64,000 bases of DNA from contig JAQVFR010000010.1 of assembly GCA_028697145.1 (NCBI GenBank), positions 24,614-88,613 of the forward strand. Reading direction: 5' to 3'. The first letter of the stretch is position 1; every line of letters begins with the position of its first letter. Made by a program: the position numbers and the translations under genes. Origin of the DNA: Actinomycetota bacterium (GTDB taxonomy: Bacteria; Actinomycetota; Geothermincolia; Geothermincolales; RBG-13-55-18). Shown here piece after piece: positions 1-8,038 of the stretch. A model generated the notes under the pieces. The model made no database searches, was not told the DNA's origin, and was given only the letters and a program-made list of their open reading frames with translations.

Positions 1-2
1 AC

Positions 3-881
3 GTCGCCGCAGGCGCGAGCCTGATAAAGACCGCCTTCGACGAACACACCCTGTTCGTGGGCCAGAAGCCCCTGCCCATCCTCGACGATGCCTCGCTGCG
101 GGCGCTGGTGGAGGCGGCGCACGAGCGCGGCATGAAGGTAGCAGCCCACCACCGTTTCCGCGCGGGCTTCCTGCGCGGCATCGCGTTCGGCCTGGACGGC
201 ATGGAGCACCTGCCCATGGACGAGGTGCTGGAGGACGCCGAGGTCGATGATTTCGTGGCGGGCGACCGCTATATAGTGCCCACCGCGCACGTGGGCTGGG
301 CGCTGTGCGGAGTGAGCGACGGCGACCCCTACCTCGACCACCCGCAAGTGCAACAGGCCCTGGCCAGCCGCCTCGACGTGGTGAAGACCCTCTACCCCTC
401 CGTTTGCGAGACGGCTATATACAAGGCCCTTCTCGGATTCGAAAGGAACTACCGCGACCCCTCCTTCACGCAAAAGCGCCACCTCCTCTTCACGCTGGAG
501 CCGAAGATATTCACCGAGGCGATGGTGAAAGGGGTGGAGAACCTGAATAAGCTGTATCATGCCGGCGCCCTCATCGGCTGCGGCAACGACGGGGGCACGC
601 CCCAGGCTTTTCCGGGCATCCTGGGTCTGGAGATGATCATCCTGGAATCCTACACCGACATGAAGCCCCTCGACGTCCTGCAGGCCGCCACCATCAACAA
701 CGCCCGCATCGTCGGCATGGAGGACGAGTTGGGTACGGTGAGCAAGGGCAAGCTCGCCGACCTGGTCCTGCTTCCCGGCAATCCCCTGGAGAACATGGAA
801 CACGTGCTTTGGCCAGACGCCGTGTTCAAGCAGGGCAAGCTCGTTTATACGAACCACCGCCGCGAGCTCCTGGGAGCGTAA
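3..881 (+). CDS. Amidohydrolase family protein, 5' end cut by window edge
   Basis: The frame is open through the left edge, so the N-terminal part, including the usual first HxH metal motif, is missing. What remains is the C-terminal half of a cytosolic metal-dependent amidohydrolase. It shows a His pair near 'VAAHHRF', the 'GMEH' segment, 'GCGNDGG' where the family has its conserved metal- or proton-handling Asp, and the typical ending 'ELGTVSKGKLADLVLLPGNPLE' region (positions about 733-790). The family hydrolyses C-N bonds of cyclic or linear amides; the substrate cannot be inferred. It heads a run of close genes (mini-ORF, SCP2-like, alpha/beta hydrolase). Confidence 0.85.
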   Translation, partial: VAAGASLIKTAFDEHTLFVGQKPLPILDDASLRALVEAAHERGMKVAAHHRFRAGFLRGIAFGLDGMEHLPMDEVLEDAEVDDFVAGDRYIVPTAHVGWALCGVSDGDPYLDHPQVQQALASRLDVVKTLYPSVCETAIYKALLGFERNYRDPSFTQKRHLLFTLEPKIFTEAMVKGVENLNKLYHAGALIGCGNDGGTPQAFPGILGLEMIILESYTDMKPLDVLQAATINNARIVGMEDELGTVSKGKLADLVLLPGNPLENMEHVLWPDAVFKQGKLVYTNHRRELLGA

Positions 882-883
882 TC

Positions 884-991
884 GTGCCGGAGCTGTTTCC
901 CAAGCAAGGCAAGCCGTTGTATCTTAATGGGGTTACCTATACGCGGCCGGAGATCGCCGCACTTCAGATTGAAGCAAGGAGGGGGAGATGA
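884..991 (+). CDS. Possible 35-residue small protein coupled to next gene
   Basis: A GTG at 884 lies 7 bases after a GGGAG site (872-876), and the frame ends at a TGA (989-991) that overlaps the ATG of the next gene (988). The peptide begins MPELFPKQGKPLYLNG and ends EARRGR. SD spacing plus stop/start overlap favour real translation, possibly to couple translation of the downstream SCP2-like gene. I recognise no family, and a chance ORF of this size is quite possible. Confidence 0.35.
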   Translation: MPELFPKQGKPLYLNGVTYTRPEIAALQIEARRGR

Positions 992-1383
992 GCCTTATCG
1001 ACGTGGAAAAGTTCGTGAGTGCCCTGAACGAGGACCCCGAGTTCGCCATCGCGGCGCGCTACTGGGACGCGACCCTCAAACTGACCATGGGCGAGAGCAA
1101 GTACATGGTGTTTATCAGCGGCGGCAGGGTGGAGAGGATCGATGACGCGCCGGGACTCATGCAGGACTGGGATCACGATTTCCATATCACCGCTCCCCTG
1201 GAGGAATGGGAGAAGATGCTGCAGCCGGTGCCCCGGCCCTTCTACCAGGCCCTCCTGCCGGCGGTGCTCCTGCACGGCTTCGACTTCGGCGGGGACTTCG
1301 AGACCTTCTGCGCCTACTACCGCGCCTTCTCGCGTTTCATCGAGGTCATGCGCGAGAACACCGTAACGGTGGGGGAGGGATGA
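988..1383 (+). CDS. SCP2-like small protein
   Basis: A 131-residue soluble protein starting at ATG 988 after a strong AAGGAGG-type site (about 975-984). The pattern 'FISGGRVERIDD', then 'ITAPLEEWEKML', then 'PFYQALLPAVLLHGFDFGGDF' and the closing 'RFIEVMREN' matches small SCP2/sterol-carrier-like proteins that often sit beside alpha/beta hydrolases. Such proteins bind hydrophobic ligands or acyl-CoAs. Its TGA overlaps the ATG of the alpha/beta hydrolase (1380), so the two are probably translationally coupled and act in one pathway. The ligand is unknown. Confidence 0.7.
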   Translation: MSLIDVEKFVSALNEDPEFAIAARYWDATLKLTMGESKYMVFISGGRVERIDDAPGLMQDWDHDFHITAPLEEWEKMLQPVPRPFYQALLPAVLLHGFDFGGDFETFCAYYRAFSRFIEVMRENTVTVGEG

Positions 1384-2240
1384 GCATGGCCAGGTTCGAG
1401 AACATCACCGGCAGGTACGTGTACCTGGACGTGGACGGCGGTGAATACCGGGTATATTTCGAGGAGAACGGCAGCGGGATACCCCTGCTGCTGCAACACA
1501 CGGCCGGCTCGGACGGGCGGCTGTGGAGGCACCTGCTGGCGGACGAGGAGATCGCGCGGCATTTCCGCATGATCGCCTACGACATCCCCTACCACGGCAA
1601 GACCCTGCCCCGGCTCGACCACGAGTGGTGGAAGGAGGAGTACAAGCTGCGGCGGGATTTCCTCACCTCCTTCGTGGTCACCCTGGCGCGCGAGCTGGAG
1701 CTGGAGCGGCCGGTGTACATGGGCTGCTCCATCGGGGGGCACCTGGCGGCCGACCTGGCCTACTATTACCCGGACGAGTTCCGGGCGGTGATCGGCATCG
1801 AGTCCGCCCACCTCACGCCTGGCCTGGACCAGAGATGGCTCTACCACCCCCGCATCAACAGCGAGTTCAATGCGAACATATCCCTGGACATGATGGGCCC
1901 GGCCTCGCCCGAGTACAGCAAGCGGGAGACGTGGTGGTGCTACAGCCAGGGCGCGCCCATCGCGGTGCTGGGAGCGCTCAATTACCACTGCGTGGAGCAC
2001 AACCTGCTGGGCCTGGCCCAGGACATCGACACCTCGAAGGTGGCCGTATACCTGCTCACCGGCGAATACGATTTCTCCTGCCCGCCCATGCTCACCCAGA
2101 TGCTCGCCGACGACATCAAGGGGTCCAGGTTCCAGGTGATAGAGGGCATGGGGCATTTCCCTATGAGCGAGGACCCGGCGCGCTTCCGGGAATATATCCT
2201 CCCCGTCCTCGACGAGATCCGCCATGGGGTCAGCCCTTAA
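1380..2240 (+). CDS. Alpha/beta hydrolase
   Basis: A 286-residue cytosolic alpha/beta-hydrolase. The nucleophile elbow is 'GCSIGG' with Ser117, the acid is probably the Asp in 'LTGEYDFSCPP', and the catalytic His is in 'GMGHFPMSEDP' near the C-terminus. I chose ATG 1380 because it forms an ATGA overlap with the preceding stop and the homology starts there; longer upstream readings are out of family. Likely reactions are ester, thioester or C-C hydrolysis; the substrate is unknown. It converges on the SDR gene at 2308, and a 14-bp inverted repeat spans both stop codons. Confidence 0.85.
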   Translation: MSMARFENITGRYVYLDVDGGEYRVYFEENGSGIPLLLQHTAGSDGRLWRHLLADEEIARHFRMIAYDIPYHGKTLPRLDHEWWKEEYKLRRDFLTSFVVTLARELELERPVYMGCSIGGHLAADLAYYYPDEFRAVIGIESAHLTPGLDQRWLYHPRINSEFNANISLDMMGPASPEYSKRETWWCYSQGAPIAVLGALNYHCVEHNLLGLAQDIDTSKVAVYLLTGEYDFSCPPMLTQMLADDIKGSRFQVIEGMGHFPMSEDPARFREYILPVLDEIRHGVSP

Positions 2241-2307
2241 CATTCGTCATTTAGGGTCAGCCACCCATGTCGCGTGGCCATTACATCACCGAGAAGGGCT
2301 GACCCCA
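2225..2307. repeat. 14-bp perfect inverted repeat across convergent stop codons
   Basis: TGGGGTCAGCCCTT (2225-2238) is the exact reverse complement of AAGGGCTGACCCCA (2294-2307), with 55 bases between. The left arm is the last codons of the hydrolase gene and runs into its stop; the right arm abuts the stop of the minus-strand SDR gene. It could form a hairpin in either transcript and act as a two-way terminator or 3'-end protector. The inner part holds another GGGTCAGCC copy. Confidence 0.6.
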
Positions 2308-3090
2308 CTAGGCGGTCCAGCCGCCGTCGATGTAGATGACCTGGCCGGTGATGTAGTCCGCGGCGTCGGAGGCCAGGTACGCGACGGCCTCGGCGAGCTC
2401 GTCCGGCTTGCCCATCCTTCCCAGGGGGGTACGGGAGACGATGGCCTCGGTCAGCTCGGGGCTCTTGGTGATGTACTCGCTCAGGCCCACCTCGAAGAAG
2501 GAAGGGCCCAGGGCGTTGACGGTTATCCCGTGGGGGGCAAGCTCGAGCGCCAGGGTGCGGGTGAGGTGGTTCACGCCGGCCTTGGATGCTCCGTACACGG
2601 AGCCCAGGGGAGTTCCCGCCGCGGCGGCGGCGGATGAGATGTTGACGATACTGCCCCTGCCCCGCGGTATCATGTGCCGGGCCACCGCCTGGGAGAAGAA
2701 GAAAAGCCCCTTGAGGTTGGTGTCCAGGATCTTGTCCCACGACCATTCCTCCACCTCCACGGCGGCGCAGCGGATGGGGTTGGTGCCGGCGTTGTTCACC
2801 AGGATGTCGATGGCCCCGAACTCGTCCACGGCTCTGTCGACGGTGGCGCAGATCTCCTCTACCTTCATGATGTCGGTGGCGAGGGGCAGGGCGCGCCTCC
2901 CCATGACGCGGATCTCCTCCGCCAGCTCCCGGTTGAGCTCGAGCTTGCGCGAGGCGAGCACGAGGTCGGCGCCGTGGCGCGCCAGCCCCAGGGCGATGCC
3001 ACGCCCCAGTCCGCGGCTGGTGCCGGTGACCAGGGCGACCTTGCCCGTGAGCGTATCCGGTTTCAAGACCTCGGGTTCCATGGCGACCAT
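2308..3090 (-). CDS. SDR family oxidoreductase
   Basis: A 260-residue classical short-chain dehydrogenase. It has the NAD(P)-binding TGTSRGLG (residues 22-29), NNAG (99-102), a Ser pair near 152, and the catalytic Tyr166/Lys170 in YGASK. An 'SRK' after beta-2 could favour NADP(H). It acts on a hydroxy or keto group of an unidentified substrate, perhaps a 3-hydroxyacyl compound given the neighbours. ATG 3090 was used; a second ATG lies three codons later. It lies 6 bases downstream of the racemase-like gene and is probably cotranscribed with it and the HpaB-like gene. Confidence 0.88.
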   Translation of the reverse strand: MVAMEPEVLKPDTLTGKVALVTGTSRGLGRGIALGLARHGADLVLASRKLELNRELAEEIRVMGRRALPLATDIMKVEEICATVDRAVDEFGAIDILVNNAGTNPIRCAAVEVEEWSWDKILDTNLKGLFFFSQAVARHMIPRGRGSIVNISSAAAAAGTPLGSVYGASKAGVNHLTRTLALELAPHGITVNALGPSFFEVGLSEYITKSPELTEAIVSRTPLGRMGKPDELAEAVAYLASDAADYITGQVIYIDGGWTA

Positions 3091-3096
3091 ACCTTT

Positions 3097-3894
3097 CTAT
3101 TCAAAGCCCAGGCTTGCGCGTATGCCGTCGAATATCGGCCTGGGAAGTGACTGGTACTTCAGCGCCTTGCTGGTGGAGAGGCCGAGGTTTTCGCTGAGGT
3201 AAGCTGCGGCCTCGGCGAACTTCACCGCGGCCGCGGTGGCGTTGACCACCGGCACGCGCGTGCCCTCGACCTTGTTGTAGCCGGCAAGGGACAGGGCCGG
3301 ACCCAGGGAGGCGCATCCCACCACCACCACTTCCGCCCCGTCCTCGGCCATCAGTCTGGCCTGTTCCTCGAAGGGCGGCACGGCGGTCCTGGCGGGAAGG
3401 TCGAACATGGCGGGATACAGCTTCTCGTCCAGCTCGCAGGAGCGGATGGGGTCGCGGCGGATGAGGCGCGACTCCAGGCCGTAGCGCCTGACGTTGTCCT
3501 CGATGATGGGGATGAGCTTCCTGCGCACGGTGACCACGCCGAAATTGCGCCCCAGCATGCAGGCCAGCAGCATCCCCGCCTCGCCGACCCCGATGACCGG
3601 GATGGACAGCGACTCGCGCGCCTCCTGCAGGCCGGGGTCGTTGAAACACCCGATGATGGCGGCGCCGTGCCCCTCCTCGTTCTTTATCAGCCGGTCCAGG
3701 ATGCAGGCGTCGTTGAGAAGCTCCATGTACTTCGAGGCCACGAAATAGGAGGCCCGGGGAAGATAATCGAAGTCGAAAGAGTTGTGCGGGAAGGCCAGGC
3801 CCGCGATGTGCTTTTCCAGCGCCGCCCACATCGTCCCGGCCTCCGGCATGCCCGGGACGTCCCTGGTCGAGATGTTCTGCCACAGCAACCTCAC
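3097..3894 (-). CDS. Asp/Glu/hydantoin racemase family protein
   Basis: A 265-residue member of the two-cysteine, cofactor-independent racemase/decarboxylase superfamily. The paired catalytic cysteines are in 'IIGCFNDPG' (Cys83) and 'VVVGCASLGPA' (Cys194), which mirror each other across the pseudo-dimer. I preferred GTG 3894 over GTG 3903 because the AAGGGAG site is 8 bases from the former and touches the latter. Members racemise Asp, Glu or hydantoins or decarboxylate arylmalonates. Between an SDR and an HpaB-like oxidase, its role is probably isomerisation in a catabolic route; the substrate is unknown. Confidence 0.8.
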   Translation of the reverse strand: MRLLWQNISTRDVPGMPEAGTMWAALEKHIAGLAFPHNSFDFDYLPRASYFVASKYMELLNDACILDRLIKNEEGHGAAIIGCFNDPGLQEARESLSIPVIGVGEAGMLLACMLGRNFGVVTVRRKLIPIIEDNVRRYGLESRLIRRDPIRSCELDEKLYPAMFDLPARTAVPPFEEQARLMAEDGAEVVVVGCASLGPALSLAGYNKVEGTRVPVVNATAAAVKFAEAAAYLSENLGLSTSKALKYQSLPRPIFDGIRASLGFE

Positions 3895-3928
3895 GGCAAC
3901 CACTCCCTTCTCTTACCATCTATCCCGC

Positions 3929-5365
3929 TCAGGCAGGCGCTATGCCCGCCTCTCTCTCAGTCATCCTCTTGTACCGCTGGATCTCGTCCTGGGATTCCAG
4001 GTAGATGGTCATCCTCTGGGCCTGGAAGGAGCCCTCCCCCTGCACCGCCAGCACCTCTATCTCCTGGCACAGGATGCGGCGGATGAACTGGAGCATGCGC
4101 AGCCGCTGCTCCGCCGTCGCTCCCCCCGCTCCCCCCAGGTACTTCTCGATGAAGCCGCCGATCTCGGGGTTGGCGAAATCGGCATAGGTCGGCGCGGTGG
4201 AGAGCAGGCCCCCGGCGACGTCCTGCACCATCTCCACGCAGCGGTGGAAGTTGCTGGCGAAGTAGTACTTGGCCATGTTGGTGATGACCGGGTTGGGGGT
4301 TGGGATACCGCCGTGTACCACGAAGTCGACGCAGGCCGCGCGCGAGAGGGACTTGAGCATGTTCACGTAGATGACCAGGTCGGTGATCTTCTCGATGATG
4401 TGGGTGGCCTTATCGACGCCGTTGTACTCCGCCATGGCCTGGGCCATGCCCACCATCATCTCCGAGACGGGCACGCGGTAGCTGGCAGCGGTATGGCGGT
4501 GGAAATAGGCAAAGTTATAGACGAGGGGCATGGCGAAAGCCCATTCGCCGCAGAGGAAGACCCTTTCCCACGGCACGAATACGTCGTCGAAGATCACCAG
4601 GGAGTCGGTGTGCCAGCGCAGGGGTATGCCCTCCACCGGGAAATCCAGGGGGCCGAAGTCGGCCTTGATGGGATGGGCGATCTGCACGACCCCCGCCGTG
4701 TCCACCGGGATGGCGAAGGACACGGCATAGTCGGCGTCGTCCTCGCTCATGTTGCGGCAGGGTACCACGAAGATCTCGTTGAAGTAGGCGGCGGCGGAGA
4801 TATGCGCCTTGGCGCCGCGAACCACGATGCCCTCGTCGTTTCTGTCCACCACGCGCAGGTAGTAGTCGGGGTGCCCCTGCCGGGGGGAAGAGGGGCGCTG
4901 CGAGCGGTCGCCCTTGACGTCGGTCATGGCTACCGCCACCGAGAGGTCGCTGTCCTGGAGGTAGCGCCGGTAGGCCTCGGCGCGCCGGGCGTATTCCTCG
5001 TTGCCCATGAGGGCGGCGGTGATGTTGACCGCGTTCATGGCGTCGGAGGCGATGTCGTGGGTGAAGGGGATGGCCCCGCTCCCCAGGCGCGTGGCCTCCA
5101 CCATGAGCTCGTGACGCTTGAGCAGGTCGTCGCCGCTGCGGGGGACGTGGTAATACCTGCTGATGGGGTTGCCGTCCTCGCGGGTGACCACCGCCAGGTC
5201 GCGGTATGCGGGCATCTCCGTCATCTCGTAATCGATGGCCGCCGTCTCGATGCACGTCCTGAGTATGGGATTGGCGAGGACATCCGTAACCCTCTCCCCG
5301 CACAGGTAAACGACCCTGCCGTCCCTCAGGCTTTCTCTATACTCCTGTGCCGTCTTCAATGCCAT
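3929..5365 (-). CDS. 4-hydroxyphenylacetate 3-hydroxylase (HpaB)-like flavoprotein
   Basis: A 478-residue protein of the HpaB / 4-hydroxybutyryl-CoA dehydratase superfamily, with an acyl-CoA-dehydrogenase-like fold. Seen: 'RYYHVPRSGDDLLKR' near 70-84, 'DAMNAV' near 108, 'HISAAAYFNEIFVVPCR', 'FVPWERVFLCGEW', and 'FHRHTAASY'. The dehydratase needs a [4Fe-4S] cluster held by three Cys and one His. Here the segment before DAMNA (about residues 92-108) has no Cys and the Cys after 'FHRH' is also absent, so a dehydratase looks unlikely. A flavin-dependent hydroxylase or oxidase of a phenol- or CoA-type substrate is a better guess. ATG 5365 has a GGGAGGGAGG site; the reading upstream is not family-like. 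Confidence 0.75.
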   Translation of the reverse strand: MALKTAQEYRESLRDGRVVYLCGERVTDVLANPILRTCIETAAIDYEMTEMPAYRDLAVVTREDGNPISRYYHVPRSGDDLLKRHELMVEATRLGSGAIPFTHDIASDAMNAVNITAALMGNEEYARRAEAYRRYLQDSDLSVAVAMTDVKGDRSQRPSSPRQGHPDYYLRVVDRNDEGIVVRGAKAHISAAAYFNEIFVVPCRNMSEDDADYAVSFAIPVDTAGVVQIAHPIKADFGPLDFPVEGIPLRWHTDSLVIFDDVFVPWERVFLCGEWAFAMPLVYNFAYFHRHTAASYRVPVSEMMVGMAQAMAEYNGVDKATHIIEKITDLVIYVNMLKSLSRAACVDFVVHGGIPTPNPVITNMAKYYFASNFHRCVEMVQDVAGGLLSTAPTYADFANPEIGGFIEKYLGGAGGATAEQRLRMLQFIRRILCQEIEVLAVQGEGSFQAQRMTIYLESQDEIQRYKRMTEREAGIAPA

Positions 5366-5739
5366 GATCAGTCCTCCCTCCCTGCTGTGCGATGAATGTT
5401 CATAACTCCCCTGCTCCTGTGGCGGCCGCCATCGTCGACCTGCCGGCCGGGCACAACGTCCATGATGCCCCATGGCTTGCCGGGTGCGCTTCGGGTGAAA
5501 GGGTCATGTTGATGGTGCAGCGTGCCGGCCCCCGAACCCTGCTTTGCTTACAGATGCGCCCGGACTGGCGTTCCAGCCATAGTAAACGCCTAATAGAGTT
5601 TAAACCAAAGGGAAAGACAATGACAAAATATGAAGGCGGTCGGGGAGTAAGGACGCTCGTGATATGGACGAGCGGGCGCCGTTTCCCTTAATCTTAGGGA
5701 ACGAGGGGTAGAGATAAGAGGAGAGAAAGGCCGTTTCGC
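5366..5739. other. Divergent intergenic region
   Basis: 374 bases between the HpaB-like gene (minus) and plsC (plus). No convincing ORF. An AT-richer stretch lies at about 5580-5635. A short inverted repeat, TTCCCT and AGGGAA separated by 7 bases, sits near 5685-5703, just before plsC, and could be an operator. No clear consensus promoter was found. Confidence 0.4.
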
Positions 5740-6591
5740 ATGTGGTGGAGATATATCATCTTTCGCCCCTTCTTCGCGATCGTGGGCAATTCGAAGAAAT
5801 ACAACCTCAAGGTCTCGGGGGTTGAGAACGTGCCTCGCTACGGGCCCTTTATCGTCGTGTCCAACCACCAGAGCAGCCTGGATATCGTAGCCATCGCGCT
5901 CGCGCTGAAGCCCGCCCTGATCCACAGCCATATGTGGCCCTGGGCGAAGACGGACATCGAGAAGGGCAGGGAGGGCCCCCTGGGATGGGCGTTGTGGAGG
6001 GTTTTCGGGGTCATCCCCATCGACCGCGAGAAAAAGGACCACTCCGAGGCCATCCTCCTCAGCCTGAAGTACCTGCGCCGGCGCGAGCTGGTGTTCGTGT
6101 TTCCGGAGGGGACGCGCAGCAAGGCCAAGGAACTGAGGCCTTTCCAGTTCGGGGTGGCCAACCTGGCGCGGGCGGCCCCCGCGCCCATCCTGCCCGTGGC
6201 CGTTTACCGCAGGGACGAGGACGGCGGGATACAGGTGAACATCGGGATGCCGTTCACCCTGCCGCCCAAGAAGAAGATGCTCGAGGTCCTGGGCGACCTG
6301 CAGGAGAAAGCGGAGGGGCGTTTCATCCAGCAGGTGGAGACCCTGCGCCAGTGGGCGGACACCGTGCCCCATGACAAGAAGGGCATGAAGCTCATCTCCA
6401 GGATGGTGCGGATAGTCACCGACTTCGTCAGCCGCAAGGACATCTCGTTCGATCTCTTCTTCCGCCTGGCCGAGGAGGAGGACAACGAATACATCCGGGA
6501 CCGCATATGCGAGCTGCTTCCGAGCGACTGGAAAAAGGTGGATACTGCAGGAAAGCCCGGGCCGCTCTCCATTGTCAAGAAAGAGCAGTGA
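5740..6591 (+). CDS. 1-acyl-sn-glycerol-3-phosphate acyltransferase family (PlsC-like)
   Basis: A 283-residue lysophosphatidate-type acyltransferase that moves an acyl group to a lysophospholipid or similar alcohol at the inner membrane face. Block I is NHQSSLD (42-48, catalytic His43/Asp48), block III is FPEGTRS (121-127), and block IV-like 'ILPVAVYR' follows. An N-terminal hydrophobic stretch could anchor it. The last ~80 residues ('FIQQVETLRQW' onwards) exceed the core domain and are charged and helical, with no family I recognise. It may be in one transcript with the C45 gene 46 bases on. Confidence 0.88.
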   Translation: MWWRYIIFRPFFAIVGNSKKYNLKVSGVENVPRYGPFIVVSNHQSSLDIVAIALALKPALIHSHMWPWAKTDIEKGREGPLGWALWRVFGVIPIDREKKDHSEAILLSLKYLRRRELVFVFPEGTRSKAKELRPFQFGVANLARAAPAPILPVAVYRRDEDGGIQVNIGMPFTLPPKKKMLEVLGDLQEKAEGRFIQQVETLRQWADTVPHDKKGMKLISRMVRIVTDFVSRKDISFDLFFRLAEEEDNEYIRDRICELLPSDWKKVDTAGKPGPLSIVKKEQ

Positions 6592-6637
6592 CGGTGTCCC
6601 CGGCAGCTGCCGTCCTCATAGACGAGGAGGATGAAAC

Positions 6638-8038
6638 ATGCTCTGGACCATCAAGGCCAAGGACGAGTACGGTTTCGGCCGCGAGGCGGCGAGGGGGAGG
6701 GAACGCCTCTTCCGGGCGGCGCTCGACCAGGCCGCGAGATACCTGGGGAAGAGGGGCGCGGACCCGGCTGCGACCGCGGAGAGGACAAAGCGCCACCTGG
6801 CGCTGCTGGCGCAGAGGTATCCCGCTCAACTGGAGCGCATGCAGGGGCTGGCGCGGGCCTTGGGAGTGGAGACCCGCGAGGTGGCGGCTGGAGGGATGGC
6901 CCTGGCGTCGCTGCACGGCACGGGATGCACCAATTTCGTCGCTGTGCCGCCGGCGACCCGCGGCGGCGCGGTCTACGTATCCTGGAACTTCGACCTTGCT
7001 CCCTTCATGCGGCTCCTCGTCGGAAGGATGCCCCTGTACGTGAGGGACATCGCCGGCAGCAAGCCCTACGCATGCATGGGACTGCCGGTCCTCTTCGGGA
7101 TCGGAGTGATGAACGGGGACGGCCTCTCCGCCTGCGTGAACTCGGTGGGAGCCATGGACAGCGGGGAGGGGCTGACCTTCTTCGAGCTCAACAACCTGGC
7201 CATGGAGTCCCAGTCAACTGTGGACGGGGCGGTGAGCGTGTGGAACGACAATCCCCGCGAGGTGGTCCCCGGCCTGGCCATCGCCATCATCATGAACGCC
7301 AACAACATCTTCGCGGACATGAACGGCGACGCCGTGGTGATCGAGCATTCACACAACCACATGGCGGTGGAGAATGCGGCGGACCACGGCGGAGTGCTGG
7401 CTTCCGCCAACCACCACCAGTTCCTGGACCGCACGCTCTCGGGAGGGGCCGACCCCTTAAGCGAGCCCCTGATCACCGGGTCCTATGCCCGCCTGGCCCG
7501 CATGTGGGAGCTGCTGGAGGTCTTCAAGGGGAACATCGACCGCGGCGCGGTGAGGATGATCACCACCGACCACGGTGTCAACTATTCTACCCTGGCGGAA
7601 TTCGGGATCGAGCGCAGCATCTACGGGGAGCGCGTGGACGACGCCACCATCTGCTGCCACCCCTGGAACTTCTTCCGCCACCTGCGGCGGCTGGAGCTCG
7701 TCGATGCCCTGGTGGAGGTCAACGTGGCCAGGACCCTCAACAACATCCTCATGGACCCGGCGCGCTGCACCATCTATATCACCCCGGGAAACCCGTGCCG
7801 CAAACAGTACGTGCCGGTGTGGGTCGGGGATGCCCTGCGCATGGAGTGGGCCGACAAGGCCAGGGAGGAGATGGATTATGTGCCGGAGTGGCGCCCGGAG
7901 ACGCGCGCGAAACGCATCGATGTCTTCCGCCGGCCTGACGCCACGGCCACCAGCGACCGCATGCGCTCCATCGGCCTCAACGCTTTCGGGGCCATGGACC
8001 GGCTGATGGAATCGGTGATAGTCAAGGAACAGGGCTGA
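6638..8038 (+). CDS. C45 family Ntn-hydrolase (acyl-CoA:6-APA acyltransferase-like)
   Basis: A 466-residue protein of the peptidase C45 / isopenicillin-N acyltransferase family. In this family a precursor cleaves itself before a Cys, which becomes the N-terminal nucleophile; the matching site here is 'GTGCTNF' with Cys97. Also typical are 'YVSWNFDL', 'GVMNGDGLSACVNSV', 'ASANHHQF' and the late 'DPARCTIYI'. Related enzymes hydrolyse or transfer acyl groups on amide bonds. The start ATG 6638 has GAGGAGG upstream. It converges on the hydantoinase-like gene with a 17-base overlap of coding ends. Confidence 0.8.
   Translation: MLWTIKAKDEYGFGREAARGRERLFRAALDQAARYLGKRGADPAATAERTKRHLALLAQRYPAQLERMQGLARALGVETREVAAGGMALASLHGTGCTNFVAVPPATRGGAVYVSWNFDLAPFMRLLVGRMPLYVRDIAGSKPYACMGLPVLFGIGVMNGDGLSACVNSVGAMDSGEGLTFFELNNLAMESQSTVDGAVSVWNDNPREVVPGLAIAIIMNANNIFADMNGDAVVIEHSHNHMAVENAADHGGVLASANHHQFLDRTLSGGADPLSEPLITGSYARLARMWELLEVFKGNIDRGAVRMITTDHGVNYSTLAEFGIERSIYGERVDDATICCHPWNFFRHLRRLELVDALVEVNVARTLNNILMDPARCTIYITPGNPCRKQYVPVWVGDALRMEWADKAREEMDYVPEWRPETRAKRIDVFRRPDATATSDRMRSIGLNAFGAMDRLMESVIVKEQG

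Noticed and set aside
3929..5365. Call of 4-hydroxybutyryl-CoA dehydratase
   Set aside because: The three cluster-binding Cys expected in that enzyme are not seen at the matching segments.
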